A stretch of 64,000 bases of DNA from Thalassobius sp965218685. GTDB taxonomy: Bacteria; Pseudomonadota; Alphaproteobacteria; Rhodobacterales; Rhodobacteraceae. The notes beneath the pieces were generated by a model that was not told the DNA's origin, searched no databases, and saw only the letters and a list, made by a program, of their open reading frames with translations. The stretch is from the NCBI RefSeq assembly GCF_965218685.1, contig NZ_OZ244657.1, forward strand, positions 1,736,001 to 1,800,000, written 5' to 3'. The position numbers and the translations under genes were made by a program. Below, one piece after another: positions 50,461 to 59,449 of this stretch. Within the stretch, counting starts at the first letter, position 1. Each line of letters begins with the position of its first letter.

Positions 50461-50501
50461 TGTCTGTACGAAAAAGTCAAGTGGGATTGGGGACGCCTAT
50501 C

Positions 50502-50675
50502 TTGGGCAATAAAGACTCAAAAAAATCGGGTAAGAAGAACAGCCAGCTGGTGCTGCGTCTGGACAAGGAAGAACGCGATGCTTTCGTCGAGCTGTGCAAG
50601 GACATGGACACCAGCGCAGCCCGCGAGATTCGCGGCTTTATCCGTCGTTTCATGAAAGAAAACAGCGAAGACTAA
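50502..50675 (+). CDS. Small ribbon-helix-helix (CopG/Arc-like) protein
   Basis: A 57-residue protein. After a Lys/Ser-rich start, SQLVLRLDKEERDAF forms the beta strand and first helix, and SAAREIRGFIRRFMKEN the second helix, the plan of an RHH DNA-binding dimer. The best start is TTG 50502, with GGGGA eight bases upstream; GTG 50481 would give 64 residues but has no ribosome binding site. No toxin-like partner gene is adjacent, so it is more likely an autoregulated repressor than an antitoxin. Confidence 0.7.
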   Translation: MGNKDSKKSGKKNSQLVLRLDKEERDAFVELCKDMDTSAAREIRGFIRRFMKENSED

Positions 50676-50680
50676 GGCGC

Positions 50681-51310
50681 TCAGCCCGCGCGGCGCAGCG
50701 TGGCGGTCAGCAGTCCCATTCCAATCAGGGTCACCCCGCCCAGACGGGTCAGCCCCCGCAGGACGGCGGGGCGGCGGATGCGCTCGCGCAGCTTGTCAGC
50801 CAGCAGGGCATAGGCCAGCGCGTTCAACGCGGCCAGACCCACGAAGGTTGCGATCATAATCGCAAATTGCGGCAGCAGAGGCGCGGCCGGGTCCACGAAT
50901 TGCGGAACAAACGCGATGAAAAACCCGATGCTTTTGGGGTTCAGCGCGGTCACAAGCGCGGCATGGCCGAACACTTCGGCGGCAGCGCGCGGTCGCGTAT
51001 CGCCCAGCTGGCCCAGCTTGGCCTGTCCTGCACCACGCAACATCTTGATGCCCAACCAGACCAGATACACTGCCCCAACCCACTTCAGCACGGTAAACGC
51101 CAGCGCCGAGGTCAGGACAAGCGCCCCCAGGCCCAGCAAGGACGCGGTCATCGCGATCAAATCCCCCAGCGCGACCCCGGTGGCCGAGGCAACGGCCACG
51201 CTGCGCCCCTGGCTAAGTGCATAGCTAAGCACAAGCAGGATCGTCGGGCCGGGGATCAGCAGCAACGCGGTCGAGGCCGCAACGAAGGTGAGCCAGAGTT
51301 CAATGGTCAT
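50681..51310 (-). CDS. LysE/RhtB-family exporter
   Basis: A 209-residue membrane protein with six helices. The family's N-terminal LLLIPGPTILLVLSYALSQG (GPxxxxV motif) and NPKSIGFFIAFVPQFVDP are present. Members export amino acids or related small molecules across the inner membrane. It starts 5 bp after the mtnP stop, so the two share a transcript; that might hint at export of a methionine-salvage product, which is only a guess from context. Confidence 0.9.
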   Translation of the reverse strand: MTIELWLTFVAASTALLLIPGPTILLVLSYALSQGRSVAVASATGVALGDLIAMTASLLGLGALVLTSALAFTVLKWVGAVYLVWLGIKMLRGAGQAKLGQLGDTRPRAAAEVFGHAALVTALNPKSIGFFIAFVPQFVDPAAPLLPQFAIMIATFVGLAALNALAYALLADKLRERIRRPAVLRGLTRLGGVTLIGMGLLTATLRRAG

Positions 51311-51315
51311 GCCAT

Positions 51316-52188
51316 TTACCCCAAGACGCGGCCTGCGACCGCATCCAGTTTGGCCATTACGGCGGGGTCTCGTTTTTCGGGGGCCGTCAGGATGGCGTAT
51401 TCCAGCGCGCGATCACAGCCATGCGGACAGGGGTCGCGATCCGCGCCCAGCAATGCGGGCAGGCGTTTCACCATGTTGCGGCCCTTGTCAGCATTGCCCA
51501 TCAGCGTGGCAATGATGTCCGAGATGTCGACCTCGCCATGTTCGGGGTGCCAGCTGTCATAGTCGGTGATCATCGCGACCGAGGCATAGCACAGCTCGGC
51601 CTCGCGGGCGAGTTTCGCCTCGGGCATGTTGGTCATGCCGATCACATCGCAGCCCCAGCTTTCGCGGTACATCTTGGATTCGGCCAGCGTGCTGAACTGC
51701 GGCCCTTCCATCGCCAGATAGGTGCCACCCTTGTGGACGGTGATTCCAGCATCGGTGGCGGCGGAGAAGCAGGCTTCGGACAGGCGCGGGCAGGTGGGGT
51801 GCGCGACGCTGACATGGGCCACGCAGCCGGTTCCGAAAAAGGATTTTTCGCGCGCAAAGGTTCGGTCGATGAACTGGTCAACGATCACGAAATCACCCGG
51901 CGCCATTTCTTCACGGAAAGATCCGCAGGCGGACACCGCCACCACATCTGTCACGCCCAGGCGCTTTAACGCGTCGATATTGGCGCGATAAGGGACCGTG
52001 GTTGGTGAATGCACGTGCCCGCGCCCGTGACGTGGCAGAAAGCACATTTTCACCCCGTCCAGCGTGCCCGTCAGGATATGATCCGAAGGATCGCCCCAAG
52101 GCGTTTCAACCGTGACCCATTCGGCGCCTTCCAGCCCCTCAATCTCGTAAATACCCGATCCGCCGATCACGCCAATTGTCGTCTGCAT
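51316..52188 (-). CDS. mtnP: S-methyl-5'-thioadenosine phosphorylase
   Basis: A 290-residue purine-nucleoside-phosphorylase-family enzyme that splits methylthioadenosine to adenine and methylthioribose-1-phosphate. IGVIGGSGIYEI is the phosphate-binding start, FLPRHGRGHVHSPTTVPYRANI and the base-site region MTNMPEAKLAREAELCYA are typical of MTAP, not PNP. The adenine released can be used by Apt, encoded about 1.2 kb away. Start 52188 has AGG at good spacing. A flavin reductase gene lies 63 bp upstream. Confidence 0.94.
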   Translation of the reverse strand: MQTTIGVIGGSGIYEIEGLEGAEWVTVETPWGDPSDHILTGTLDGVKMCFLPRHGRGHVHSPTTVPYRANIDALKRLGVTDVVAVSACGSFREEMAPGDFVIVDQFIDRTFAREKSFFGTGCVAHVSVAHPTCPRLSEACFSAATDAGITVHKGGTYLAMEGPQFSTLAESKMYRESWGCDVIGMTNMPEAKLAREAELCYASVAMITDYDSWHPEHGEVDISDIIATLMGNADKGRNMVKRLPALLGADRDPCPHGCDRALEYAILTAPEKRDPAVMAKLDAVAGRVLG

Positions 52189-52251
52189 TCTTGCCTGTCT
52201 CCGGTTGTGTTGCTGGAAAGTTGGCGCAACCGGGGCCGCGCCGCAAGGCAC

Positions 52252-52860
52252 TTATTTGTCATCCGGCCGCGCAAGCGAAAAGAGCTCGCGCACGGTGGCA
52301 TAATCGCGATAACCCAACCGCGACAGTGGGTTAAATTTGGTCACATCAAAAACGCCGTCGACCAGGCAAGCGTCATCCATATAGACACCGGTCACTTCGC
52401 CCAGAACCATCCGGTTGCTTTCACCCGGCAGCTCGATGATTTGGGTCAGCTTGCATTCCAGCACGGCCGGCGCCGCGGCCACATAGGGGCAATCAATCGT
52501 GCGGCATTCACCCTTTTCTAGCCCGGCATGGGTGAACTCGTCCTGATCGGCGGGCAGCGCTTGCGAGCTGGCGTTCATCGCGTCCTTCAGCGCATAGCTG
52601 ACCACATTCAAAGCAAATACTCCGGTGTCGCGAATGTTGCTGACCGTGTCTTTACCGTCGCTCTGATCCGGTTTGGTTCCGGTCGAGGCAAACATCACCT
52701 GCGGCGGGGTATAGGCGACGGCATTGAAGAACGAATAAGGCGCCAGATTGTCGACGCCGTTTGCGCCACGCGTCGACACCCAACCGATGGGGCGGGGCGT
52801 GACAATGGCGTTGAACGGGGTGTGTGGCAGGCCGTGGCCGTCCTTGGGTTCGTAAAACAT
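52252..52860 (-). CDS. Flavin reductase-like FMN-binding protein
   Basis: A 202-residue split-barrel flavin-binding protein. TPRPIGWVSTRGANGVDNLAPYSFFNAVAYTPP (residues about 21-53, shown in part) is the FMN-binding start of the DIM6/NTAB family; FALNVVSYALKDAMNASS follows. It may reduce FMN with NAD(P)H or act as a stand-alone oxidoreductase. Substrate unknown. It probably heads the operon with mtnP and the LysE exporter, and is divergent from a GNAT gene. Confidence 0.88.
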   Translation of the reverse strand: MFYEPKDGHGLPHTPFNAIVTPRPIGWVSTRGANGVDNLAPYSFFNAVAYTPPQVMFASTGTKPDQSDGKDTVSNIRDTGVFALNVVSYALKDAMNASSQALPADQDEFTHAGLEKGECRTIDCPYVAAAPAVLECKLTQIIELPGESNRMVLGEVTGVYMDDACLVDGVFDVTKFNPLSRLGYRDYATVRELFSLARPDDK

Positions 52861-52907
52861 CTGCTCGGGCGTCCTTTGGTCAGTCGCGGTTTGGCGTTTG
52901 TCACAGA

Positions 52908-52924
52908 CCTAGCGTCGTGCTAGG
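52908..52924. repeat. Inverted repeat in flavin reductase / GNAT divergent region
   Basis: CCTAGC (52908-52913) and GCTAGG (52919-52924) form a perfect 6-bp inverted repeat with a 5-base spacer, about 48 bp upstream of each gene start. An operator is possible. Confidence 0.4.
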
Positions 52925-52970
52925 GGCGTTTCCACTGGAATTTGTGGAATGGTAAGGACCAAGGCCTCGA

Positions 52971-53459
52971 ATGTTGACCCTGACCGAGGAAACGCCCGAC
53001 GATTGGTGGGAGGTCGAAGCGTTGTATGACCTGTGTTTCGCACCGGGGCGGACAGCGCTTTCCTCGTATCGTCTGCGCGAGGACGTGCCCCCGGTCGAGG
53101 GCTTGTCCATCGTGGCGCGCGATCCTGATGGGATCGTGGGCGGCGCGATCCGGTATTGGCCGGTGCAGATTGGGGAACATTCTGCGCTATTGTTGGGGCC
53201 CGTTGCGGTGCACCCCACGCGGCAGGGCGAGGGTTTGGGCGCGCTTTTAATCCACGACAGTTTGCAACGTGCGCGCGCCTTGGGCTGGTCGCGGGTGATG
53301 CTGGTTGGGGACGCTCCTTATTACCGCCGGTTCGGTTTTGAACGTCTGGACGGGGTGCAGATGCCACCGCCGACCAACCCTGATCGCGTGCTTGGCCAAG
53401 CGTTGGAGCCGGGCGCCTGGGACGGTGTGACAGGGAAAGTCACGCCTGTGCAGGCTTGA
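52971..53459 (+). CDS. GNAT-family N-acetyltransferase
   Basis: A 162-residue acetyltransferase. The acetyl-CoA pyrophosphate loop LGPVAVHPTRQGEGLGALLIHDSL (part shown) is clear, followed by VMLVGDAPYYRRFGFE, the pattern of the YhbS-like subgroup. Substrate unknown. It precedes the EcsC gene by 57 bp on the same strand. Confidence 0.9.
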   Translation: MLTLTEETPDDWWEVEALYDLCFAPGRTALSSYRLREDVPPVEGLSIVARDPDGIVGGAIRYWPVQIGEHSALLLGPVAVHPTRQGEGLGALLIHDSLQRARALGWSRVMLVGDAPYYRRFGFERLDGVQMPPPTNPDRVLGQALEPGAWDGVTGKVTPVQA

Positions 53460-53516
53460 AAACGTGGGCGATCGGGCCAATGTGAATGAAATAAACTTCA
53501 GCAATGGTGGCCCCGT

Positions 53517-54290
53517 TTGACCCAGATTTTCGTATCCGACCCGGCGCAGCCCGTCGATCTTGAAGCCGAGCTGGAACAGCTTGCGCAGCGCTATCAATCG
53601 GCGGGCGGCATGGGTGTGCAATTGCTGAACATGATCGGAGGACAGGCGGACAGCCTGCTGAACCGCTTGCCTGCGCCCGTAAGGTCCCGGCTGGAAGAAG
53701 GTACGGTAAAAGCACTGAATGTCGCTATGAAAGCGGCTCATGGCTCGCGCGGGGTGGTCGGCCAGCAGCCCCCATGGCTGAATACCGCAGTGGCCACAGC
53801 GATGGGGGCGGCCGGGGGCTTTGGCGGCCTGCCCGGCGCCCTGGCCGAGCTGCCAGTGACCACCACCGTTCTTTTGCGCTCTATTCAGGACGTCGCCGTT
53901 GATCATGGATTTGACCCTGCCGCTGAAAATGTGCAGTTCGATTGTATCCGCGTTCTGTCCGCTGCAGGGCCACTGGACGAAGATGATGGTGCTGACCTGG
54001 CCTTTTTTGCTACCCGAGCCAGCCTGCAGGGCGTGGCGGTGCAAACGATGATCGCGCGCGTGGCGCCGCGTCTGGCCACGGTGTTGGGGCAAAAACTGGC
54101 CGCCCAGACGGCTCCGGTTCTGGGGGCCGTGGCGGGGGCGGCGACGAACTATGCCTACACCAGCTATTACCAGCAGATTGCGCATGTGCATTTCCGCATC
54201 CGCGCCCTGGGGGTCGAGACCGACCACCCCGAGGAAGAGCTGCGCGAGGCGCTGCGTCAGCGCGTGTCGCTGCCCGGTCCGCTCAGCTAG
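53517..54290 (+). CDS. EcsC-family protein
   Basis: A 257-residue protein with the EcsC domain (PF12787): GGFGGLPGALAELPVTTTVLLRSIQDVA is central, and Ala/Gly-rich helices that could associate with membrane follow (LAAQTAPVLGAVAGAATNYAY). The start is TTG 53517, since the frame is closed by a stop at 53487 and no ATG or GTG lies between; GGTGG is a weak ribosome binding site. Its stop overlaps the convergent ptsP stop inside CTAG. Biochemical function of the family is unknown. Confidence 0.85.
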   Translation: MTQIFVSDPAQPVDLEAELEQLAQRYQSAGGMGVQLLNMIGGQADSLLNRLPAPVRSRLEEGTVKALNVAMKAAHGSRGVVGQQPPWLNTAVATAMGAAGGFGGLPGALAELPVTTTVLLRSIQDVAVDHGFDPAAENVQFDCIRVLSAAGPLDEDDGADLAFFATRASLQGVAVQTMIARVAPRLATVLGQKLAAQTAPVLGAVAGAATNYAYTSYYQQIAHVHFRIRALGVETDHPEEELREALRQRVSLPGPLS

Positions 54291-56533
54291 TCGATCTTGC
54301 GCAGATAATCCATCACAGCTGGGCGTACGGATTGCTCGCCGCGGGCGCCGGCTTCGTGGATGACCTCGCGCAGCTCGTCCAGGTTCAGACGGCGCAGCAT
54401 GTGTTTTACCGGCCCAATCGACGCTGGCCGCATCGACAGCATCTTGAACCCCAGCGCGGCGAAACAGGCGGCCTCGATGGGGCGACCCGCGTCCTCACCG
54501 CAGAAACTAAGCGGGGTATTGGACGCCTCGCAGCGTTTGGTGATCTGTTCAAGGAAGGTCAGGAAGCTGACGTTCAGCGTGTCATAGCGGCGGCGCACCC
54601 GTTCGTTTTCACGGTCCGCAGCAAAGAAGAACTGTTTAAGGTCATTGCCGCCGATCGACAGGAACTCGACCTCGTCGTAGAACCGATTGGGCGCATAAGC
54701 CAGCGAAGGCGTTTCCAGCATCGCGCCGATTTCCAGCTTCGAGGGCGTCTTGTGGCCCAAAATGCGTTCACGCTCGATGGCTTTTTCCATCTCGGCCTTG
54801 GCGGCGGTGAATTCTTCGTACTGGGCGACGAAGGGGAACATGATTGTCAGCGGACGGCCATTGGCGGCGCGGATCAGCGCCTGCAACTGCATCCGCATGA
54901 CGCCCGGCTTGTCCAGACCCACCCGGATCGCGCGCCAACCCAGGGCCGGGTTCGGCTCGTCGTTGGGCTTCATATACGGCAGGACCTTGTCCGAGCCGAT
55001 GTCCAGCGTGCGGAACACAACGCGCTTGCCATTGGCCGCATCCAGCACGCGGGCATAAAGCGCGGCCAGTTCGGTGCGCTTGGGCATCTTGTTGCGAACA
55101 AGGAATTGCAGCTCGGTGCGGAACAGGCCAACGCCTTCGGCGCCCGACCCATCCAGACTGGGCAGGTCGGCCATCAGGCCTGCGTTCATGTGCAGCGCGA
55201 TGACCTTGCCGCATTTGCTTTGGGCTGGCTCGCCTCGGATCGAGTCATAGCGTTCCAGCGCCTGGGCCTGCATCGCGATCTTGTCGCGGAAGGCGGCTAC
55301 GACCGTATCGTCCGGGCGCAGATGCGCGATGCCCTGATCGCCGTCCACCATGATGTGATCACCGTTCAGCGCCTCGGTGGTGATACGTTCGGCGTGGATA
55401 ACCAGCGGGATCGCCAACGCCCGTGCAACGATGGCCGCGTGACTGCCGACCGAGCCTTCTTCAAGCACGATCCCCTTCAGCGAACGGCCATAGTCCAGCA
55501 GTTCGGCCGGGCCGATGTTACGCGCGATCAGGATCGGATCGGCCGGCATTTCTGCCCCGGTTTCCGAGCCTTGCCCGGTCAGAATGCGCAGCAACCGGTT
55601 GGACAGATCATCAAGGTCATGCAAACGCTCGCGCAGATAGGCGTCGTTGACCTGGCTCAGGCGGGCGCGGGCGGTGGATTGTTCTTTTTCTACAGCAGCT
55701 TCAGCGGACAGGCCGCGGCTGATGTCTTCCTCCATCCGGCGGGCCCAACCCTTGGAGTTGGCGAACATCCGGTAGGCTTCCAATACTTCGACCTGCTCGG
55801 TGTCGCCCGAGGTTGATGCGCCCTCAAGCAGCTGATCCACGCTGATGCGCAACTGATCCACGGCTGTGCGCAGGCGCTCCAGTTCCTTATGCGGGTCTTC
55901 GGCGATGGGGTTGGTGATCACGACACGCGGTTCGTGCAGCCAGACGTGCCCCTCGGCCGCGCCTTCCTGGCCCGTGCCCCCCCGGAACATCTCGGATTGC
56001 TGGTGGCGTGCACCCATTGCGGCATTGTCGCCAGCAAAGGCGCCCAGCTCGGTCATCTCGGCCAGAACCATGGCCACGACTTCAAGCGCGTAAACTTCGT
56101 CGGCCGAGAATGTCCGGGCTTGTTTTGACTGCACCACCAAAACGCCCAGGGTTTCGCCAAGGCGCTGAACGGGGACCCCCAGGAACGAGGAATAAATTTC
56201 CTCCCCGGTTTCCGGCATATACCGGAAGCCTTTGGCGCTGGGGGCGTCGGCCTCGTTCAGCACAAGGCCGGTGCGGGCGACGCGGCCCACCAGGCCTTCG
56301 CCCAGCTTCAAACGGGTCTGGTGAACGGATTCGGGGTTCAGGCCCTCGGTCGCGCACAGTTCCAGCGTTTCGTCATCACGGAACAGATAGATCGAGCACA
56401 CCTCTGTGCCGATGGAATCGGCGATCAGATGCGTGATCTTGTCCAGACGAGTCTGACCCGCGCTTTCCTCGGCCATCGCATTGCGAAGCCTGCCGAGCAA
56501 TTTGCGGCTTTCACTTTCCGTTGTCTCGGTCAT
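54287..56533 (-). CDS. ptsP: PTS-Ntr enzyme I (phosphoenolpyruvate-protein phosphotransferase)
   Basis: A 748-residue EINtr. Residues 1-165 are a GAF domain, absent from the sugar-type EI and marking the nitrogen PTS. The phosphorylated His is in SVGSHAAIVARALAIP (near residue 360), and the PEP-binding barrel follows with GVGLFRTELQFL, RTLDIGSDK, MFPFVAQYEEF and the active Cys in PLSFCGEDAG. It starts the phosphorelay to NPr and EIIANtr, which links nitrogen and carbon state. It lies 385 bp downstream of lysC on the same strand. Confidence 0.95.
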   Translation of the reverse strand: MTETTESESRKLLGRLRNAMAEESAGQTRLDKITHLIADSIGTEVCSIYLFRDDETLELCATEGLNPESVHQTRLKLGEGLVGRVARTGLVLNEADAPSAKGFRYMPETGEEIYSSFLGVPVQRLGETLGVLVVQSKQARTFSADEVYALEVVAMVLAEMTELGAFAGDNAAMGARHQQSEMFRGGTGQEGAAEGHVWLHEPRVVITNPIAEDPHKELERLRTAVDQLRISVDQLLEGASTSGDTEQVEVLEAYRMFANSKGWARRMEEDISRGLSAEAAVEKEQSTARARLSQVNDAYLRERLHDLDDLSNRLLRILTGQGSETGAEMPADPILIARNIGPAELLDYGRSLKGIVLEEGSVGSHAAIVARALAIPLVIHAERITTEALNGDHIMVDGDQGIAHLRPDDTVVAAFRDKIAMQAQALERYDSIRGEPAQSKCGKVIALHMNAGLMADLPSLDGSGAEGVGLFRTELQFLVRNKMPKRTELAALYARVLDAANGKRVVFRTLDIGSDKVLPYMKPNDEPNPALGWRAIRVGLDKPGVMRMQLQALIRAANGRPLTIMFPFVAQYEEFTAAKAEMEKAIERERILGHKTPSKLEIGAMLETPSLAYAPNRFYDEVEFLSIGGNDLKQFFFAADRENERVRRRYDTLNVSFLTFLEQITKRCEASNTPLSFCGEDAGRPIEAACFAALGFKMLSMRPASIGPVKHMLRRLNLDELREVIHEAGARGEQSVRPAVMDYLRKID

Positions 56534-56918
56534 GCCTTGGGCTGTCCAAATTTCTCAGGTGCAGGGCGGGATTCCCTACGAGTGGTTTCAACGCGTTATA
56601 GAGCACAACATGCCCGGAAGGAAAATGTAATTAGCCGGATGAGTACGAATTTTGCGAAAACAGATGCGAAAACGGAACTAAATTGCGCACTTTGGTTCTA
56701 AAGTTGTGCAAGCGTTCTTTAGTGAAGAAGTAATACGCCTTAAAATAGAATGCAAACTAAGTCGATCGCTTTTTTGTTACGCGGCTTGCGCCGCTGAAAA
56801 AACGCTACTTGCAGTCATTCAGGCCAAATTAGCGGGGCGCTGTCAATTCAGAAACTGGCAAAACGAAAGCCGGAGGAACGAATTCCCCCGGCTTGGATGA
56901 ACAGCTAAGCAGCGTGGC
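56534..56918. other. 385-bp gene-free region between lysC and ptsP, A/T-rich with hairpins
   Basis: No gene is supported; a 64-codon plus-strand frame (56706-56900) runs through the lysC terminator and has no ribosome binding site. A long imperfect hairpin lies at about 56769-56804: GCGGC/GCCGC (56781-56785 with 56790-56794) inside T6/A6 arms. CTAAAG/CTTTAG pair at 56698-56703 with 56717-56722. The ptsP promoter is expected here. A small RNA is possible. Confidence 0.6.
56867..56894 (-). terminator. lysC terminator with UUCG tetraloop
   Basis: On the minus strand AAGCCGGGGGAA pairs with TTCCTCCGGCTT over twelve positions (one G-U) around a TTCG loop, followed by TTCGTTTTG. It is 25 bp below the lysC stop. 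Confidence 0.85.
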
Positions 56919-58157
56919 TTAGGCAGATTTTTCCAGCTCGAACGTGTCATGTAGCGCCTGAACGGCCAGCTCCATGTACTTGCGGTCAATCAGCACCGAG
57001 ATCTTGATCTCGCTGGTGGCGATGACCTTGATGTTGATGCCTTCGTCAGACAGGGTCTGGAACATTTTCGCGGCCACACCCGATTGGCTGCGCATGCCGA
57101 TGCCCACGGCGGACACTTTGCACACCTCGGTGTCGGCGATCAGCTCGGCAAAGTTGATGTCACCAGCGGCCTTGGCTTCGTCCAGCGCCTTTTGCGCGCG
57201 CAGCACCTGGTCGGTGGGGCACGAGAAGGTCATATCGGTGCGACCTTCTTCGGCGATGTTCTGGATGATCATATCCACGTTCACGCCGGCCTCGGACAGG
57301 GGGCCGAAAATGGCGGCGGCGATGCCAGGGCGGTCGGCGACGGAAACGAGCGTCATCTTGGCCTCGTCACGCGAATAGGCGATGCCGGATACAGGGCGGT
57401 TTTCCATGACTTCCTCCTCGGCACAGACAAGCGTGCCGGCTTCATCAGACGGTTCTTCGAAAGAGCTGAGCACGCGCAGTTTTACCTTATAGCGCATGGC
57501 CAGCTCGACCGAGCGGGTTTGCAGGACTTTGGCGCCCAGCGAGGCCAGTTCGAGCATTTCCTCGAACGAGATCTTATCCAGTTTGCGGGCCTTGGGGCTG
57601 ATCCGCGGGTCGGTGGTGTAAACGCCATCCACATCGGTGTAGATGTCGCAACGCTCAGCCCCAAATGCGGCGGCAAAGGCCACGGCGGTGGTGTCACTGC
57701 CGCCACGACCCAGCGTGGTGATCCGGCCCTCGGGCGAGATGCCCTGGAACCCGGCCACAACGGCCACGCGCATTCCCTCGCCAAACTTGGCGTTGATGTT
57801 GTCGGTGGGGATCTCCTCGATCCGGGCCGAGCTGTGGGCGTTGTTGGTTTTCACCGGCACCTGCCAGCCCTGCCAGCTGCGCGCGGGCACGTCCATTTCC
57901 TGCAGGGTCAGCGCCATCAGGCCGGCGGTCACGTTTTCGCCCGAGCTGACGATCGCATCGTATTCACGCGCGTCATACAGCGGCGAGGTTTCGTTCACGA
58001 AGCCCACCAGTTTGTTGGTTTCGCCTGACATGGCCGAGACGATGACGATCACGTCATAGCCTTTGGCCACTTCCAATCCGACGCGCTTGGCCGCGCGTTT
58101 GATCCGGTCCAGCGTGGCGACGGAAGTGCCGCCGAATTTCATCACGAGAACGGGCAT
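56919..58157 (-). CDS. lysC: Aspartate kinase
   Basis: A 412-residue enzyme that phosphorylates aspartate as the first step to lysine, threonine and methionine. The N-terminal KFGGTSVA is the ATP/aspartate site, and GRGGSDTTAVAFAAAF and YTDVDGVYTTDPR are typical. The C-terminal 150 residues hold two ACT domains, where lysine or threonine would bind for feedback control. Its product feeds the thrC branch encoded earlier in the window. It lies 102 bp downstream of the SDR gene on the same strand. Confidence 0.96.
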   Translation of the reverse strand: MPVLVMKFGGTSVATLDRIKRAAKRVGLEVAKGYDVIVIVSAMSGETNKLVGFVNETSPLYDAREYDAIVSSGENVTAGLMALTLQEMDVPARSWQGWQVPVKTNNAHSSARIEEIPTDNINAKFGEGMRVAVVAGFQGISPEGRITTLGRGGSDTTAVAFAAAFGAERCDIYTDVDGVYTTDPRISPKARKLDKISFEEMLELASLGAKVLQTRSVELAMRYKVKLRVLSSFEEPSDEAGTLVCAEEEVMENRPVSGIAYSRDEAKMTLVSVADRPGIAAAIFGPLSEAGVNVDMIIQNIAEEGRTDMTFSCPTDQVLRAQKALDEAKAAGDINFAELIADTEVCKVSAVGIGMRSQSGVAAKMFQTLSDEGINIKVIATSEIKISVLIDRKYMELAVQALHDTFELEKSA

Positions 58158-58259
58158 GGTCAGTCCTTGTTCCTTGGTTCAGCGCGGATTAACGGTTTGC
58201 GAGGCCAAGGGCAAGTTTTCATCGAGCAGCAAGAAAAAAAGTGGCGATTGTGTCGCGCC

Positions 58260-58904
58260 TCAATAGGGGTGGGGCTGGCCGTCCCATGTCTCGAAGCAGC
58301 CGGTGGTGGCGGGGGACAGGGCTTCAAACCGGTTCATCAACCCCTGCGCTGCGGTCTCCACCGTCAGTTCAGCGCCGTCACCGCCCATATCCGTTTTCAC
58401 CCAGCCGGGATGATAGATGCCAACGGCGATGCCCAGCCCCTTCAGGTCAGTGGACAGATTGCGGCCCAGGTTCAGCACGGCGGCCTTGGAAGCGCGATAG
58501 ATATAGCTGCCCCCCGGCGCGCGCGTATGGCTGGCCATCTGCGACGAGATTATGGCGATCTTACCGCCCTTGGCCATCTGCAGGTTCGGCAACAGGGTCT
58601 GAACGGACAGGAAGACGCCGGTGACGTTGGTGGCCATCATCTGGGCCCACATCTCGGGCGGATAGCCCTCGGCCAGGGTTTGGCCCTTGTCCAGATAAAG
58701 CCCTGCATTACAGATCAGCAGGTCCACTGGCTGCGCATCCACCGCCCTTGCCAGATTGCCGAACGAGGCCGCATCCGTCACATCCAGCGGCACATAGTCC
58801 TGACCTTGCCGGGCAGTGCCAGTCACCTGATGGCCAGCAGCGGTGTAGCGCGCGAAAAGCTCGTGGCCGATGCCGCGATTGGCCCCGGTGATGACGATAT
58901 GCAT
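58260..58904 (-). CDS. SDR-family oxidoreductase
   Basis: A 214-residue short-chain dehydrogenase with cofactor motif TGANRGIG, NAG near residue 75 and catalytic SSQ...YRASK. It is shorter than classical SDRs and resembles the C-factor/carbonyl-reductase subgroup. Substrate unknown. It lies 18 bp downstream of the DUF1178 gene, so NUDIX, DUF1178 and SDR may be cotranscribed. Confidence 0.9.
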   Translation of the reverse strand: MHIVITGANRGIGHELFARYTAAGHQVTGTARQGQDYVPLDVTDAASFGNLARAVDAQPVDLLICNAGLYLDKGQTLAEGYPPEMWAQMMATNVTGVFLSVQTLLPNLQMAKGGKIAIISSQMASHTRAPGGSYIYRASKAAVLNLGRNLSTDLKGLGIAVGIYHPGWVKTDMGGDGAELTVETAAQGLMNRFEALSPATTGCFETWDGQPHPY

Positions 58905-58922
58905 GGGCAGCTCCCTTTCGGG

Positions 58923-59384
58923 TTAGTTGGTTTTACGTCCTGGCATGAAGGGCAGGGGCAGGACGGGGATACCGTCCTCGATCAATTGCTTGGCGTCGTC
59001 CAGCTTGGCCTCGCCATAGATGGCGCGTTCGGGGCTGTCGCCTTCGTGCATGGCGCGGGCCTCTTGGGTGAACTTATCGCCAACGTATTCCGAGTTTTCC
59101 TCGATGTTGCGGCGCAGTTTGCCCAAGGCCTCTTCGGCGGCGTTTTGTGGCTCGCTCAGTGACGCGGGGGCAGGCAGATCGACCGGAGCTTCGGGCGGCG
59201 GTGCAGGCGCGGCCATGCGCGCCGGGCGCACCCGCGGCGCCATGATTGCTTTTTCCACCTGCGCCGAGCCGCAGATCGAACAGGTCACCATTCCGGCGGC
59301 TTTGAGCTTGTCAAACGCCGCGCCGGACTGAAACCAGCTGTCGAACCGATGGTCCTTGTCGCATTTCAAGGTGAACTGAATCAT
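58923..59384 (-). CDS. DUF1178-family protein
   Basis: A 153-residue protein. The N-terminal MIQFTLKCDKDHRFDSWFQSG and TCSICGS (a likely metal-binding CxxC with the earlier Cys) are the DUF1178 signature; a Pro/Ala-rich middle and a conserved C-terminal half (EFVGDKFTQEARAMHEGD-like stretch) follow. Function is unknown. The start at 59384 is chosen because MIQFTLKC is the family's beginning; the longer frame adds twelve unsupported residues. Confidence 0.9.
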   Translation of the reverse strand: MIQFTLKCDKDHRFDSWFQSGAAFDKLKAAGMVTCSICGSAQVEKAIMAPRVRPARMAAPAPPPEAPVDLPAPASLSEPQNAAEEALGKLRRNIEENSEYVGDKFTQEARAMHEGDSPERAIYGEAKLDDAKQLIEDGIPVLPLPFMPGRKTN

Positions 59385-59449
59385 GGTCTTGCCGTGTGGC
59401 CCTGTTGGGAACTGAACCACTAAATACCGTCGAGGCGGGAAAAATCAAG

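Larger units (their letters stand above)
50159..50501. other. 343-bp intergenic region between apt and RHH gene
   Basis: No gene is supported. It holds the hairpin at 50235-50265, an unremarkable stretch to about 50440, and an A/T-rich promoter-like segment with the palindrome at 50449-50460. Short frames on both strands lack ribosome binding sites and codon bias. Confidence 0.7.

Noticed and set aside
50334..50501. Longer N-terminus for the RHH protein from ATG 50334
   Set aside because: The extra residues cross the palindrome and promoter-like region and look unlike coding sequence.
54332..55816. 494-codon plus-strand open frame
   Set aside because: Antisense to ptsP, without recognisable domains, and rich in Gln/His/Arg.
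56706..56900. 64-codon plus-strand open frame in the lysC-ptsP gap
   Set aside because: It reads through the lysC terminator hairpin, has no ribosome binding site and shows no domain.
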